DNA of 64,000 bases from Orthonyx spaldingii (GCA_013397795.1 VZTJ01003866.1:62001-126000); one strand, 5' to 3'. Positions 22,851 through 38,010 are shown, counted from the stretch's first letter. The notes: generated by a model from the sequence alone, not told the origin. Translations and numbers: made by a program.

Positions 22851-25800
22851 ATTAAAAACTCTTTTTTTTCTTTGTGTAGTGGGAGGGGTACTCAAATAAA
22901 TTGTGCCTACACAGATGCTCATATGTGCCAGCAGGATGGGCTGCTTCAGTGAGGGAACAGCTTGTGCACAGAAGACACTTTCTATTCTTGGGACAGTGGG
23001 AGGTTTACCCACAGCAACCTCTGTCCAAAGTTGTATCAAGCTAGCATGCAATGGGATTTGCTTGCTATGATGGCAGTGAATTCCTAACCCCAGCCTACCT
23101 AGAGCCCTCTAGACAAGGAGGAAAATAAGTCAGATATCCCAGATCTTTAGGGAGTTCTGATATTGTGCAGGAGCTTTACATGGCCACATGTACATTTCTA
23201 CAGCTAATCTGGTCACTTTGGCTGCTCTTGGTGACTATGGTGAGATGTAGGCACTTTCACGGCCTAATGCTTGGGGATGAAATGAGCTGTGTCATGGAAG
23301 ACTCTACTTCTCTCCAAGGCCCATGGGATTTGTATAAGGGGACTGTACTGGAGATGTCAAAAGGTAACCAATCTGAGACCCACTTGCAGTGCTTGACAGA
23401 AACCAGCTCTGACTTTATAATGTTGAAGATGTTTTGAGTAATGTAGACAGTGGGATCAAGGTCCTTTTAGTCTTTTAGATGAAATACTGCAATACAATCA
23501 GGAACATCAGTCTGTATTTATTTTAAAATGTATTTATTAAAATGTGTTGAATCTGATAGATATACCCTTGCTTAGTAAAATTACCCTTTCTTACAAAGAA
23601 TTTGGTTTATCTAGTTTCATTCAATTTATCTTAGAAATTAATTTTTTTAATTGAAATGAAGCAGCTCAGATTCTACCAAACATTAAAGGTATGTGGACTG
23701 AATATAGTTTAGGAAACACAGAATGACAAAGCTGATGATAGAAATGCAAAGTCCTGCATCTCAGCATTATGCTGAACTATTTTGTCTAAGATTGAATTTA
23801 TTTTAATTTCTGTGTGTAACTGGTCCATATACCTAAATGTCAGTCACCATTATTGCTCTATGGAGCAGTCTAAGCCTTTCTGATGAATCTAGTCAAGTCT
23901 CTAATTGGTGCTATGCTGGCTTACATCACCTAGAAAGTATAGTTGATTATCTACCTTTATGGGAATTCGACTGAAAAATTACTGATGAAACTATTTCCAT
24001 TACAAATACTCATTTATTTAAATCAGAATTTTTACAGAACATTTTAATCAGATAACCAAAAAAATGGAAAAATTCTCACTGAAGGAAAATCCTATGAAGA
24101 ACAGTCTTATGTCATTCAAAATATTGAATTTTGATTAAATCATAGCTTGATTTATTTAGCTTTTTTGTGTACGTGACATGAAATATCTCAGTATTTTAAA
24201 ACATTTGATTTAAAAATTATCTCAAAGCAAAAAAAGGAAATATAACATTCTGAAAATGTTAGCTGATAATTTCTAAACCATCAGAACGTTTCTTCTCTTT
24301 TCAAAGCTTGGGAACAAAACATATTTCAGCAAAAGACAACCCAGTTTGTCAAAGTGGTTACAGTGAAGACTAACAGTCTGGCAGGTCCAGGTACTATTAT
24401 AAACTTCTCTCCTGTATTTGAAATTCCATGTGAAAAATCTTTGAAAATAGGAACTAGAGAAGAGTGGAGTTGAACCTCCATTATTTCATCATCTTTTCCT
24501 CCGTGATGAAACACTGATATATTCTATTAAAAAATGCACTTATCCATGTGTCAGGATATCAAAAAAATATTGAAATCATCAGCTGCAATATTTATTTAAT
24601 AAAACCAAGAGGGCGATTTAATAGCTATGGCTTATCTATATATGGATATATTTCTTTTTAGATTGTGAACAGGGTTCTTGAAATTAGCCTGCAAGCAGCT
24701 GTGTATTTGACCCACAGCAGCAACAACAAACAGTACACAGCAGCTCTGACATGCTATCATTTTAAAGAGCCTGGAATTGATTAAACAGGGGTGCTGCTGC
24801 ATGCAGTCTTTAATTGATTGATTTGAGTTTGCGGTCAGAAAATGAGTGTCAGCTACAGCTTATCTATAATAATCAGTAATCAAAACCAGACTTTTCTCTC
24901 TTCCTAATGCTGTAATGCTCTTTCAGTGCTCTTGACATATGTGCAACTCAGGCATGCATCTGCAGTTGTCTCATGGTGTTAGACTGAAGAGCACCGTGCT
25001 CTGATACACACTTAAGAGAAAAAGAAGTACCTTTGTGCTTCTGAAATAATCACTGTGAGAAGGAGGATCGAAACTGGCAGGGAAAGGTCTGAGGTTTAGA
25101 ATATTCTTGTCACATTGTTCAAGAGGGCAGCAGAGAAAAATCCTGTTCTTTCTTTTCCCCTCTCCCCTTGTTTGTGTACTGGATGAAAAGCAGTCAGATT
25201 TCTCCTGGAGCAAATTTTGTTCCCTACCATTTAAGAGAAACAAGAAAAATCATCCCTTTGTCTTGGGCATCCCTTCTGGAGTGATTAGTAAGACATTTTC
25301 TTTTGAGGGAAACCTCCTTCGATTGCACAGCCTGAACAAGAAGACACTCACTCTGCTGAAGCTACTGTGAGCTGTCATTTGTATCCCTGTTGCTCCAGAA
25401 ACTGAAGTGGCTCTCCTGACATTTGTGTTGCCTATCTTGAGAGGACTGATGCATATCAGGCTGAAGGGATGGACCCATTTCTGTCAGCTCCCACTGTATT
25501 CTTTATGGGTGTAAAGAGGAAAGAAAAATTGGGACAAACTCCTTTTGGAAAAAAAATCCTGCTGAAATCACATTCAATTTATAGAATTCCAATTATTTGA
25601 TCACCTAATTCTAGAGAAGAATCAGGGTTATAAATACTAAGTGAAGATACTACCTGCATCCAGAGGTAGGAGAATAGGGCAGAAGCTGATTAGGGTGCAT
25701 GTGCCATCCCTTTGCATCCTGCTCTATTGCGAATTGTTTTAGACAGCTTGTAACTCAGTTTGTTGGTCATTGTGAACCCTGCTAAAAGGCCAGCTTCCTA

Positions 25801-28800
25801 CGAGTCCAGCTCAAGGAGTAGCTGACCACGCTCCCATTTGACCTCCTCTCACTGCTGACCACAATGGGATTAATTTCCACAACATGTGAGAAGCACATGA
25901 GAGTCCACATGTGTAACAGTCAAGTTGGAAAACACAAATCCAGTTTTTCTGGTCTATTTCTTGGTGGCAAAAAGAAGGGAAACTCAAAGAATGGGAGGGT
26001 TTCTGTTTTCCCAGCAGAAAGACAGGATAAAAAATAAAAGTCAGGGAAGATGGTAGTGCTGAAAATGGGCAAAAACAGGCTATGTTCTTTTGATATATCT
26101 GGTACATCCTGCCTGCTGGTGGCCACCAGATCAAGTAATTTAGTGAAAGACGAAAGCTGAAGATAGAGAAGTATTCTCTAGAAAATGTATATGCAAGAGC
26201 AGCCTACCCCTTTAATACTTATCTCCATGTAAACACCAGTTAGCTTTTCTAGATGTCTGGAAAGGGTAGATATCATTAAATCAAGATGAGGAAAAAGATA
26301 GTCTGTTTTATCAGATCAGCCATGAGAATGTGTGGATGCAATCTGTATGTATAGAGCACTGTACTTATTCAATTTGTTAAGGTAGAGTTGAATACTATTT
26401 TATTTTCAATTTTTCCGTAAAGAACTTTCATCAGTCACTTTGGTGAAGATACCTAGAGAATCTGCTAGTGAATATGTTTCCATAGGCCTGTGTACAGTGT
26501 TTTGAGCAAGCATCCCATAGATGTGCTTTATAAAGAGGAAATGTCATCTCCTGTTAGCTCATGCTGGCAGAGCCATGTATACCTGCAAGCTGCTCCTCTC
26601 CAGAACACAGATTCTGCCTGCTCTTCCTATTTTTGGATTTGGATGTTGCAACTGCAGAGCCCTTGCCTGACACTTGTCTGTCAGTACACGAGCTGTGTCA
26701 CAGAAATTTTCCAAAGTAATTGTGGGAAAAGATAATATGGACCATGCTGGACAAGGGACTGAACAACCAGAGCCAAAATGCTGGGGCTAAGCAGCTCTCA
26801 CCAATCAGAGATTCACAGTCCAGAGCAGCATCCTGCAGCTCAGGGTCAGCTCTGAGATTTCTACCAGATCTCCTGCTCCTACACCAAGGCAAAATCCAAC
26901 AGCAGTAGCTCCACATGCTTCCTCCCATCTCAGAGTGGGCAAGAATAAAAGGTAGAGCCTTAAAGCAGGAAATGTGGGTCCCTCATTTGTCCTGCTATCT
27001 GTAAAAGGAATGGTCAATATCACCATGGTTTTGGTTTTTTTAAGAAAATCTTTATAGCAGAAAACACTGAAAAAAAAAAAAAGAAAAGAAAATTGGGAAA
27101 TGTATATTTGTGCTTTGATACCTGCAGAGGGAAGACTCCTGCTGTTCCATCATTTCCCTTGATTTTCAGGAAGGTGTTGCATTGCACTGAATGAAAATGC
27201 TACTTATAAGAAAATGCTAATATGTTGAAGAATACTTGCCAATGGAAAAGTATTTTGACCACCTTTGAATTTCTATCTGAAACGTACTTCAGGGAACCAG
27301 AGTTGACAGGATGATAAATTTCTACTGCAGTTTTGAGACTAAAAGTGCAAGTTGTCACACAGTGATCCCCTTTCTTAATCAGTTCAAGATGGGCTTGGAA
27401 GGGGTTCAGCTTGGTCTTCCTTGTTTTGCACAGAGAGAATGTGTAGAACCAAGCTTAAATTTCACCTCTGGTTTTCTCAGGTGACCATGTGTGCCACTGA
27501 AAAACTGACTACAATTCTGGTATGTTCAGTCATCTGAAATGCAAACTATATCCTGGTGGGATGATTTGTACATTGCTATGAATGAAGTGAGAGCCGGGGA
27601 TCAGGTCTGTTACACCCAGGAGCAAAACTGCAAGAAAATGAAGCCCTGGGGGAGTAGAGGAGTAGAATTAGTAGCAACTAGAACTGCTGCAGTTTTTCAG
27701 GATGCAGCACCTGCTGTTGGGTGGTGTGGGAGGTCAAACTGGGATAGATTAGCTTGTTCATATATTGTGTCCCTAGAAGCAGTATTTGCCATGGAAGTTG
27801 CATGTACCTGTAACTGATTGGTTTTTCTAAGAGTCAGCACCTGAACTAATGTGCGCCAAAGGCAACAGAAATCATCCTGTTGATTCCAACACTGCTGGAG
27901 CATCTCCTGGGAATTTACATCGAATAATCAAATACACTTCTCCTCTGATTGCTGAAGAGATGTCAGAAAAGAAATAAAGGTTCATGGGTTCATAATTACA
28001 ATCAAGAACTGTTAATTGTGCTCATCTAATCTGCCGCTCTCTATATTGTAAACAGCAGGATTTCTTTAAAATCTCTGGTTTGCATTTCAGCCTCACTTCT
28101 CAAAGAACAGTTCACTTTAACTAAGCTCAATGTAAAGGTCTGTTTCTGGTCCATTTGGCAGGTCTCATCTTCAAATTGATTACTTCTCTGGAGCCTAAAA
28201 TCTCCTCAGGAACACTCCAGAGCTTTGTTTTCCATAATGTTATTGACTTGACTTTGCCCAGAATTCCCAAGACCTCAGAGATTTTTATATTACATTTTGG
28301 TTTATTTTTGTGCCTTATTGCAGGCTGTTTTCTTATATTTCTCTGTATGAAGATGCAAGCTCCCACACAAAGAAACCCACAGACCACAGTAACCTCTAGG
28401 ATGGGGGGAAAAAATTCTCCAGCTGTTATGTCCATTTTTGGAAAGTTCATATGAACTACTCATAATCTGAGTTCATCCAAAACTATTTTTGAAGTCTAGC
28501 TGTCAGCATTTTTGTCTAAGCAATATTTGTGTTCTCTGGAAGTCACTAAACTAGGACATTGTGGCATTAAGCTTTCAAAAAGAGGAGCCAAAAACATTTG
28601 TGTTGAGTTGAATGTACTTTAAAAATGAGAATAAAGCTAGGGAAAGCTTATCTAAGAAAATAAGTCATGGACTCATTATAACCTTGATTTTCTTATCTCT
28701 CATTGTAAAATAAATTGGATGACAGGTTTGGTTTTTAGCCTTTTCTATATATGAGTATGCACATTTAATTCTTCTCTTAGTCATATCCATAAAACGTAGG

Positions 28801-31360
28801 ACAACAGCACATTGGCTTTGAGGGCTTATTGAGGTTACTACTTTTACTTCTGAACAGAGTTGATTTGACTTAGTCAAGACAACCAGAAGAAGAATCTGTA
28901 TGTTTGCCACCAAATTAGACCTCCAAAAAAATGTCTCTTCCATTTGCTAATCCTCTTCAATTTTGGATCTTGACAGGTTCTTGGGTGAGTTTCTTTTATT
29001 CCCTGTGGGTCCCATTGGCCCAGGACCTCTGTTACTGGGAAGGTCAGTTTCCTTTAGTGGTTTGGATGGTGAAAGTCCAGCAATGGTGGTCATAACTTGT
29101 GTTTTCAAATCTCCTTCTTTCCTGGAAAAGCCCTATACATTTCCAAGTAAGCTGTTCATACCAGTAGTTTTACTATTCCTTTTTCAGGGGTCAGAGATAT
29201 TAACAAGAAAGATTTTAGACTTTTCAATCAAAAAGTGGAAGAAGATATAATTTGTTTCAAGAATTACTGAAATTTATAACAGATATAATAAATCTTTCAT
29301 AGTATTTCTTTTGAGTCTTTTACATATTTTAATCAATGTTAACTGTTAACAATTATTAGCAGTCTGGTGGGAGTCTTTTTTCATGTAAGCCTGTACTAGG
29401 TTTACAATTATTTTTTATTTTCTCACTAAAACTCTAAATAGTGATAATCATATTCTTCAGCAGAAAGTTATGAAATATCAGCTTTCAGATCTACTGCAGT
29501 ACAAAAAATTTCATAAATACTGTGGAAATCTCATTTTTCTTGAGTAATAGTATTGACTCATATAAAATGATATTAACTATATATTCTCTCATATTAAGTG
29601 AGCTAAAAAGCTTACTATTTACACTTGATGATAATATGGATATATAAATTGTAATGATCAATAAAACCTAAAAAAAATTAGAGGTTTGTAAAAGGAGCCT
29701 CTTCATCCCAATTGCGTGTGTTCTAACATTGGTTTCCTGCCATGATCTGATCTTACAAAGACCAAAAAAAAAAAAGAAAATTTCCAAGATTTAATATCAC
29801 TTCTTCAAATAAATCTCTGCTTCTAAATATCAAAGACAATTTTCCCATGAAATGAGACTCATGTGGTGCAAACATTGTTTCAAAAAGACCCTGGAAAAGG
29901 TGGAAGTAGAGGTTACATGTACATTCCTCTGCATATTCTATAACCACATCAGTCATTTGCTAAACAGTGACCCTGGGACAAAAAAATATAATATCACCTC
30001 TTTATAGGAGCAATATCAGAGGCAAACAAAAAGAATGACAAAAATGTAAAGCTTATGGGCAACACCTTACTAATCATAGCAAATAACTTTCAATTCTATT
30101 AAAATCTCTGAAACAGACTCTGCTAGCAATTATGATAAAAATGAGGAAACATGATATTCTACTAGCATTCTGGTATTATAAGGTTTGCCTAGTTAGCAAA
30201 AGAAGCTATGTAACATCACCTGGAAGAGGTTATACAAGTTGCCATTCTGCCTAGAGATGGTTTAAACTCGCTCTTTTGGAACCAGCACACAGACCAACAC
30301 AGAAAACAAACAAGTCTTGACAAACTATTTGATAAACCTACTGATTGCAGGAGGCTGCATACTACCTTTCCAAAAAGTTTCACTTAAAGTGATATAAAAA
30401 CTTCAGGTTCAGAAATGAAAACAGAAAATAAGTGCAGTATGAGAGTGATATTTGGACCAGCATCTCTGTATAGGCAAAATACACACAGGGCTACATTAAA
30501 ATCCTCTACTCACCTTCCTTCTATTGAATTTAAATGCATCCATAACACAGGGTCAGGAAAACATCAATTGGTTTTCCATACAAATAAAAGTTAGGTTAAA
30601 ATAATTAGGCATTTGGAAAAAGGCTGGGGACTTTGGTGAGGCTACTAGAGCCAGATGGAACTTCTTTTTATCTTCCTTTCTTTCTTTCTTTAAAATACAT
30701 TGGATTTATAAAAGCTATAAATAAAGATTGATTTGTTAGCAGCAGGAAGCAGTATAGCCCATACTCTTGTTGGAAAGATAGTGCACTGGCTAGTTCAGAA
30801 AATGAACTGGAATTGCTTTCAAAAATCTTATTCTTTAATGCATGTTATTCCTTCTGCAGGGACCTAGTGGAATTTATTATCCACCAGCACACTGAGGCTT
30901 TCTTTTCAGAAATGAGGATGAGAGAAGCTGGTCAACTTGTTTATTTTAGCTGGACATTTCAATGACATTTTATAGCTGCAAATGTTTGGCTACAACATTT
31001 TAACCCATGACTATAAATATTGACCTTTGGTAACATATTAGATAGTACAAAACATGAAAGTCCAATAGTAATAGTAACTATACCCAGTAGTTACATTCTG
31101 CAATTCATCTGCCCAGCAAAATGTTCTTTGCAGTGGGGACACCCAGGAACTTCATATTACAAATAAGGAAATAGGAGCAGGAGAAGCTGAAGAACTTCCA
31201 AAGAAAGATAACTGGACAATTTTGATTGCTTGCCTTTATTTTTCCACCATTTTATACAGTATCCACCAAAAGAGATTTGTCTGTAGATCTTGGATATTCT
31301 CATTTCTCTGAACTGCACAGGTAATTAAAAGAAAGAGAGGAGATAGAGAATTTTATAAGA

Positions 31361-31376
31361 TTTTTTTTTTTTTTTT
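31361..31376. repeat. T16 homopolymer
   Basis: Sixteen T in a row; no SINE or retrocopy body is recognisable on either side. Confidence 0.85.
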
Positions 31377-31499
31377 CAGTTTGGACTCAAACCTATGAAA
31401 TTAGGAAGAGTTGTCAAGACATTTCCTCTTTTCAAATTTCAACAAACATATTTGTCCAGCATACAAACATATCCCTATTCTTTAGGGATTTTATTCCCA

Positions 31500-31534
31500 A
31501 GCTATGACAGCTAGTTATGACAGCTATGACAGCC
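31500..31534. repeat. Short tandem repeat, ~12 bp unit
   Basis: Three near-identical TATGACAGC-containing units, spaced 10-15 bp apart. Imperfect and short. Confidence 0.75.
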
Positions 31535-34500
31535 TAGTACAGTTGTCATTAATTAATGTTTTAGTCATCCTACAGTACTCTAAATGACAAGATCTGTGGA
31601 ACATAATCCAGCCTAAGACAGCAACATAAAATGCTTACATTATCAGAAAACATCCTTTTATTTTCCATTTATCAGCAACCCAGCAAGATGCTTACCAAAG
31701 TCCAATTCAATTGCTTACAGAAGACATTCATGTCTCTAATGACCAGCATGTGACTCCTTTTACAACTATCAAAATGCACTTAAAACATTAAAATAAAAAT
31801 TTTATTTTACCTAGGATTTGAGGTAAGATAGGCACAAAAGCCATTTAAGGTCTCCAAGGATATATATATAAGCTGCAGAAATAAAAAGCCACCACCAAAA
31901 GGTCCAAACTTTTTCTTTAAAGAAAGAGAAAATATGTACCCAACTGTTTTCACACCCATCTCCTTTTTATCTGATGGTGAACTCCAGCTCACTTGATTTG
32001 AGGACCCAAATAATCAGGAATGTCATGTGTTCTACTGCTGAAATATTTGTTCCTGATTCAAGAAAATAATGAAACGTTAAACAGTGGTAAGCAAGCTCAG
32101 CTCTTGAAAGCTAATAATATACAGCTCTTATTTTACCAGTGATTTCTGCTCAGCCTAACAGTGAACATAAGAGAATTAAATGACTTCTGTATAATACTGT
32201 TGGCTGGTTTTGGGGTTTTTTAACAGATCCTTAAGGGCAACCCCACTACATAAATATGTCTCCTTTACTTGGAGTAATGGAACCCAGGCCAGGGTAAGTC
32301 CAGTGCTACCCAACACCTGGTTTTCTGGGCTGTTAATAGAGATGATCATTGAAGCAGCATTAATATGACCCATTTTAGAGTCACTGAGAATTTGGCCCAA
32401 CTTCCTCACCCCTCCCAGAGCTACAGTTGTTAAAGTTTCAAGTAATGGAATCCAGTAGCATGAAATAGTACATTTATTTTGCTTAGACACACACACACAC
32501 TCACATACACATGGTCATCAGAATTTCCTATGACATGTAAGAGAAGAAAACTCTCATACATAATATTCTAAAGGTTGAATATTTGGCTACCGACTTTTTC
32601 CAAAATAACTATTAAAGTTGTAATCGAAAGTGTTCCAGGCCACAGGGTTGGGTGGTTAAATTACACACTGAGGGGGAGATGGGCTGGGAACACTCAATGT
32701 GAGCTTTATTCACTCCAAAAATTCTTTCATTAGGAAAACCCAAGACAGGCAACTCAAATTTATAATCAGAAAGTGCCTTTTTTTCTCTATTGGACTGACC
32801 ATTTTGGAAACGCAAAGGGTTCCAAGCATACTATTAATTTTTTACAATGTCAGCATGCTTTTTATAAACTGTTTGGGTTTTTTTTTTTCTCCTGAATTTT
32901 AACAGTCATCCATTTTGGAAATATTTTATACCCCAGAGGAAAGATTTTGCTTTCCCTGGAGTGGGGAACAGTATCATATTTAAGCCATATGATCTATTTT
33001 TAAAAACACCATAAATATGAAACAACCTCTTTCCAAATTGTTCACATTATAAACAGCACCTAGCAAGGGCTGTGTTTGGTTTTGTTCTTAAAGGGGATTT
33101 CTTTCCTGGATTTCCTATGCAAGTGTCAGGGTGAAGGTTCAACACTGCTTCAGCTTCATGTGGGCTGGAAGAACCCCGGCACAAAAGGCCATGTGGGTGG
33201 ACATATTCCATTTTCTTTGTGAGAGCTTCCTATGCAAGCAATCCAGAGGCCACTGAAGCCTTTTAGTACCTTTTCCAGCCAGGACTGTAAGCTCTGATCA
33301 AGTCACCTGAATGGGCATACAGTCAGGGCAGCCAGCAGGCAGTGAGTTGGGAGGAAATGGGTCTGTCCCTTGGGACTGACTGTGATCCCATTTGTGCAGT
33401 ATCACGGTTGCCAGCCACCCTGACTCAAAAATACGGTCAAAACATGTCTATCAGTTATTTCCTCCATTTCTTCCCCGAACCATCTCAGCCTGAAGAAAGG
33501 CATAGAGAATACTGTTCTGAACCTGTAACTTTTCAAAGTCACAGCTTTATAACCCTCTCTGTTACAGCTGAAAGTAAAACATGAGAACTGTTATCTTTCA
33601 AAACTCACTGCATCTTTCAAGAAGTTCTCATCCCATCTCATCCATATAATTCCGTGAGTGTTTCAAAGACAATGTTTTAATGACATGTTACAAATAAATT
33701 ACAGCTATTCCCTGTTTTTAAGGTTTTCTGTTTTGTTTTTTAAGATGGGCTGATGGTAACCAGAGTTCTTAGAGGCAGATATGCCTGTCCTTTTCTTACT
33801 GCCCCCACCACCTCCAAAACAGATTAAACCACATTCCCAGAGTGAGTAATTGCACACAAAGAGCACGAGCCGCAGAGAAAGACCTACTCAGCCACAGTGG
33901 GGTTTGTTGGAGAGCAATGCAGCTCTGCCAGGCTGCCTCCAAGAGCTGCTGGGTTTTAGAGCTCCTGCTCACATGTTCCCTCTACTCTTGCCACGATTTA
34001 ACACAGAGATGAGTCCTCATCTTTGACACAGAATTTCTTTCCAGGCCTTTTCATTTTATTTTATTTAGAGGTAGCATATAAAAGGCACAGCCTGGAAAAG
34101 GGATAGAGCTGAAGAATTCAGTAGCTCTCCAGAGAAATCAGTTACAGGCCTGGGACTTTTCTCTGGTAACCCAAAGGAATTAATCTGCTCCTTTCACATA
34201 AACAAGCCTTATGCAGAGCCTAGGTAATAACATAATTACAACCACACTTCACATACACATTGCCATCTGCCCTTTTCTGTTCTGACAGCAGTTCTTCCTC
34301 AGGGTTATGTGAAAAGGAAAAAAATGATTAGCAGAGAACAAAAACATATCAGCAAAGAATAATGTGTGTTTCCTTATTAGAGAGCCTCTGTCCTCTCCTC
34401 CCTCTTTATTCAAGCACATACAGAACTATAAAACACAGAAATGTTCACAGGATATTAAGTATTAAAGCACTGATGTCAGCAAGCCAAAAAAAAAATGCAA

Positions 34501-34811
34501 AGGACAATATACAGAAGTATTACTGGGACTACCACTGTAAAGTATTCATTTTATGGCAGATTTTAAAGTTAACCAAAAAAAAGGCAAACACATAATTGTT
34601 GGATTAACTAAATCACATTAGTTCCAGACATTTTGCTCTATCAGAAATCATTTCTTAGCACCAACAGATGGAAATACAGCTGAGTTCTGACATATTTACA
34701 ATAAGCACCAACAGCCTCCATGCTTTGGTATTCTTCTTCATCACCTTGCTAACAACTTACATATTTCATAATGTTCACCAAGCTCAGACAGGCCTGAAGA
34801 CAAGAAACTGT

Positions 34812-34834
34812 TTATATATATATATGTATATATA
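34812..34834. repeat. TA-rich microsatellite
   Basis: (TA)n interrupted once by a G (TATATGTATATA). Nothing else of note around it. Confidence 0.8.
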
Positions 34835-37806
34835 ATATGCAAACAGTTATTCAGTCAATAACATTCATACTCTGAAATTTCCTCCAGGTTATTTTACCAG
34901 CTAGACTTCTACCTTGTTCTTAGGGAAACAGAAAAATCCCTGTTTGCCTTTGACATCAGGAACTTGTTTACTACTAATCTAAACTTTGCATGATGCCATT
35001 GATAGTGCATTGTCATTATAGGCATGACACCAGGCATTCTCACTAAGGAGTTTGTGTATGTGTGCATGGGAATGTGTGTGCATAAATATGTGTGAGACAG
35101 AGACAGAAAAGGTGCATGCAGTCTTTTCAGAGCAAACAAACTGGAAATCCTGGCATTTTAATCCCTAAAGTGTGTGCAGTGCACAAGAAGTGACCTGTGG
35201 GTGAGTTGATGGAGAAACAGCCCATTCTTCACTCTTTCCTAGAAAAATCCTGCCAAAAACTTTAGTAAATGGTGCAGAACATTTTTTTTTTTTTCAAGTG
35301 GCCCCCAAGGAGTCACAAGTAAGAAACAGAGAGACAAAGGAAGGTAAAAAGAAAGCATCTATGCACTGCATGTTCAAAAGTGCATTTATGAAAAATAAAA
35401 AAGGAAGGAGGGTGGGGGAAGAGAGGTTTACAGTTTGGTCATTTTATCCCTAGAGTGCCATTAAATGTTCCAGGCTGTGTGTATCTGGAACCATGCCAGG
35501 TGTTTCATGTCCTTTCCACGGTGTTGCTGAACATTCCTGCTAATGGCCAGATCCTCTCAGACCTAAACCTGCTGACTCTTCCAGGTAAGAAATAACATTC
35601 AAGAAGGTGTTAGTGATGTGGGCTGAGTAGAAGTGCTGCAACATGGGATCTGTGCAGAACAGGCTCTTTCCTTTGCTCACCGCTGAAGAACTAAAATTCC
35701 GGATGGGGAAGATTGGAAGATCAGATCCTGCTGTACAACACAGACATCCTTTGCAGCCTTTTTCTTTCTTGCAAGGGGTCATATGGACAGTGAGGAACAC
35801 TAGCAATGTTTCTATGGAGTGATTGAGATCTTAGGCTTGGCATAGTCTTTGAAAGTCTAAGGACAAAACACACTCATATAAAGAAACAAACTGGGCATTG
35901 ACCTGCTGACTGACCACCTGACTACAGCCAGAGTACCTCTTAAATATCATTTTGTGTTCGAGCTCATTAGGTCTCTGTTGTTTCCCTTACCATAATCTCG
36001 CTTGGGTTCTGTTTAATGTGGAGAAAGCTCATGCCAGTCTGTCTGCAGGCTAAAGGTAAATGCAGTTCTCTCCTAACAAAGAGTTGAACAGGACAGTTCC
36101 TGAACCCCCAGCGAACACGTTTCTGCTGTATACATTTCAAAACCTATTGTGATGGTCTTGTTGCTTCCCCTAAACAGCTGGACACAGTTCACTTAATAAC
36201 CTCTCTCCCTACAAAGTGCTTAATGTTTCCTGATGATCTGACTTTTTTCTTTGTTGCTTTAACTTTGACTTTAGCAGCCTAAGTTTTAAATATACCCTTA
36301 AAGTTACGACTGTAACAAATGGGGCATGAGACCGACATATTCTGGACATCAAGACATGTAAAACTCCCACTGTTCATTTGTCATTACGTTGGGCATGTTT
36401 TCCCAAGAAATAAGGAAAATACTTGCTCTGCATTTCTGCCTCTAACCAAGATTTGTCCACAGAGAGAAAGAATTGGAGTCTTTGTTTTTAATTGCAATTA
36501 CATACCATGCTTTCAAATTGTTTTCCTTACTTCGCAATAAGTTTCAATGTTTAGGTCATTTTCTTGCTTCTGCTTTTCTCAGCTGGAGACGAATATGGTC
36601 CTCTTAGCTCCCAAGAAACTAAGGATGTTTTTTGTTCCTGTGTTTATCTTGAATACCTAGGACTTTGCAGAAGTTGCTCTTTTCCTATATTATGATACTG
36701 TATTTCAAGGGTAATCTCTTGGAAAAGACACTGAGTGAATGACAAACAAACCCAAACAAGAAGAAAAGGCCATGATACATATGCTGCCCAAATTTTCCCT
36801 CACCTTCTCCAACGCCCTCAACAGCAAATCCCCCACTAAACCCCAGAGCTCAACATGAAGCATATGTGAAAGCAATAACTTGCTCTGGAGAATCGATGTC
36901 TTTATGCTACCCTTTAAATCAGATAAATCAGTCAAACAAATAATGTAAATTTAAATTAAACCAGTTGGACAATGCCTAGAAAAGTTCAGTGTTCCTGGAA
37001 GTGCTGAAACAACATTTCCTACCAGCCTGCAAAAGATTTTAAAAAAACCCAAAAAGCCATCAAATCTAATTGGAGCAGTGTGGCAACCTTATTTACAGAA
37101 CAAAGCTGGTTTACTTAAATACTCTCCAAACTAATGTTTGTTTTTAATGCACTGCTGCTCTCTCAATTTGGCACAAATTTAGCTGGAGGAATTGCCATAC
37201 CAACACTCAGGAGCCAAAAAGAGAACATTTAAGTAGCTAATTAAAGCAGTGTCACATAGTCCCACAGCAGCATAGATAGGTCTATATCGCGCTGAAGCAA
37301 ACACAGGTTTCTTCCCCAACTCCACCCATCCTTATTCACAGTGACTCTTATGATTGTAATTATCCTGTAATGTTTGGTGATGCCATATGCACCAAGCCCT
37401 TCAAGTGGTATATCTGCTGCTTCTCAGTTTCCTCTAAAGACCTTGAACTAAGTTACGTAGTGTCCTTGGGAGCAATTACTTGTCTCCAGTGACTTTATGG
37501 TGATGTATAAAGTAAGAAATTTAAAAAAAAACAATCACCAGTACCATGTATGTGGTGACCCCACACAGATGCTGGCAAGTGCAAGCAATTCAATCTCTTT
37601 AACATAAGCATGCTCTTTAACACATGATAACACGCCATGATGCCACATGGAAGTTTTATGGCTTATCATGCAAAGGCTACAGCAGGAGAGTTTGCAGTTG
37701 GAGAAAAAATAATGGTAAGAATTTAATAGCTAAGAAAAAAAAGTAGTTATATTCATATCGGCTAGTATTTAAAAATACAGATTTTAATAACACAGTTTTG
37801 AATGAT

Positions 37807-38010
37807 TCATAGACTCATAGAATGGTTTGAGTTGGAAGGGAGCTTAATCATCTATTTCTAACTTCCTGCCATGGGCAGGGACACCTTTCACTAGACCAGA
37901 TTGCTCAAACCTATCCTTGAACATTTCCAGGGATGGGGCATCCACAGCTTCTCTGGGTCACCTTTTCCAGTACCTCACCACTCTCACAGGGACGAATTCC
38001 TTCTTAATAT
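37807..38010 (-). mobile_element. CR1 retrotransposon 3' end, antisense
   Basis: The plus strand opens with CATAGACTCATAGAATGG, the reverse complement of the ATTCTATG-type octamer repeat that ends avian CR1 elements, followed by the hallmark words GTTGGAAGGGA, GCCATGGGCAGGGACACC, CTAGACCAG and GATGGGGCATCCACAGCTTCTC. The element therefore runs on the minus strand and is 5'-truncated after about 200 bp, as most CR1 copies are. It holds only the 3' end, with no intact reverse-transcriptase frame. CR1 is the dominant avian LINE, and this piece is the best single indicator of a bird genome here. Confidence 0.93.

Larger units (their letters stand above)
20901..37806. other. Long AT-rich stretch, no gene or element found
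   Basis: About 17 kb in which I see no exon, RNA gene or recognisable transposon. Open frames are all short (107 codons at most) and unrelated. It holds a 20-bp tandem duplication at 22811-22850, short homopolymers (A13 at 27070-27082, T16 at 31361-31376), a (TTTC)n run near 30670-30690, an AC-rich run near 32486-32510, a TA-rich run at 34812-34834 and a TG-rich patch near 35050-35097. Stretches near 22370-22490, 24690-24890 and 37080-37290 look like conserved non-coding DNA by composition only. Confidence 0.5.
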
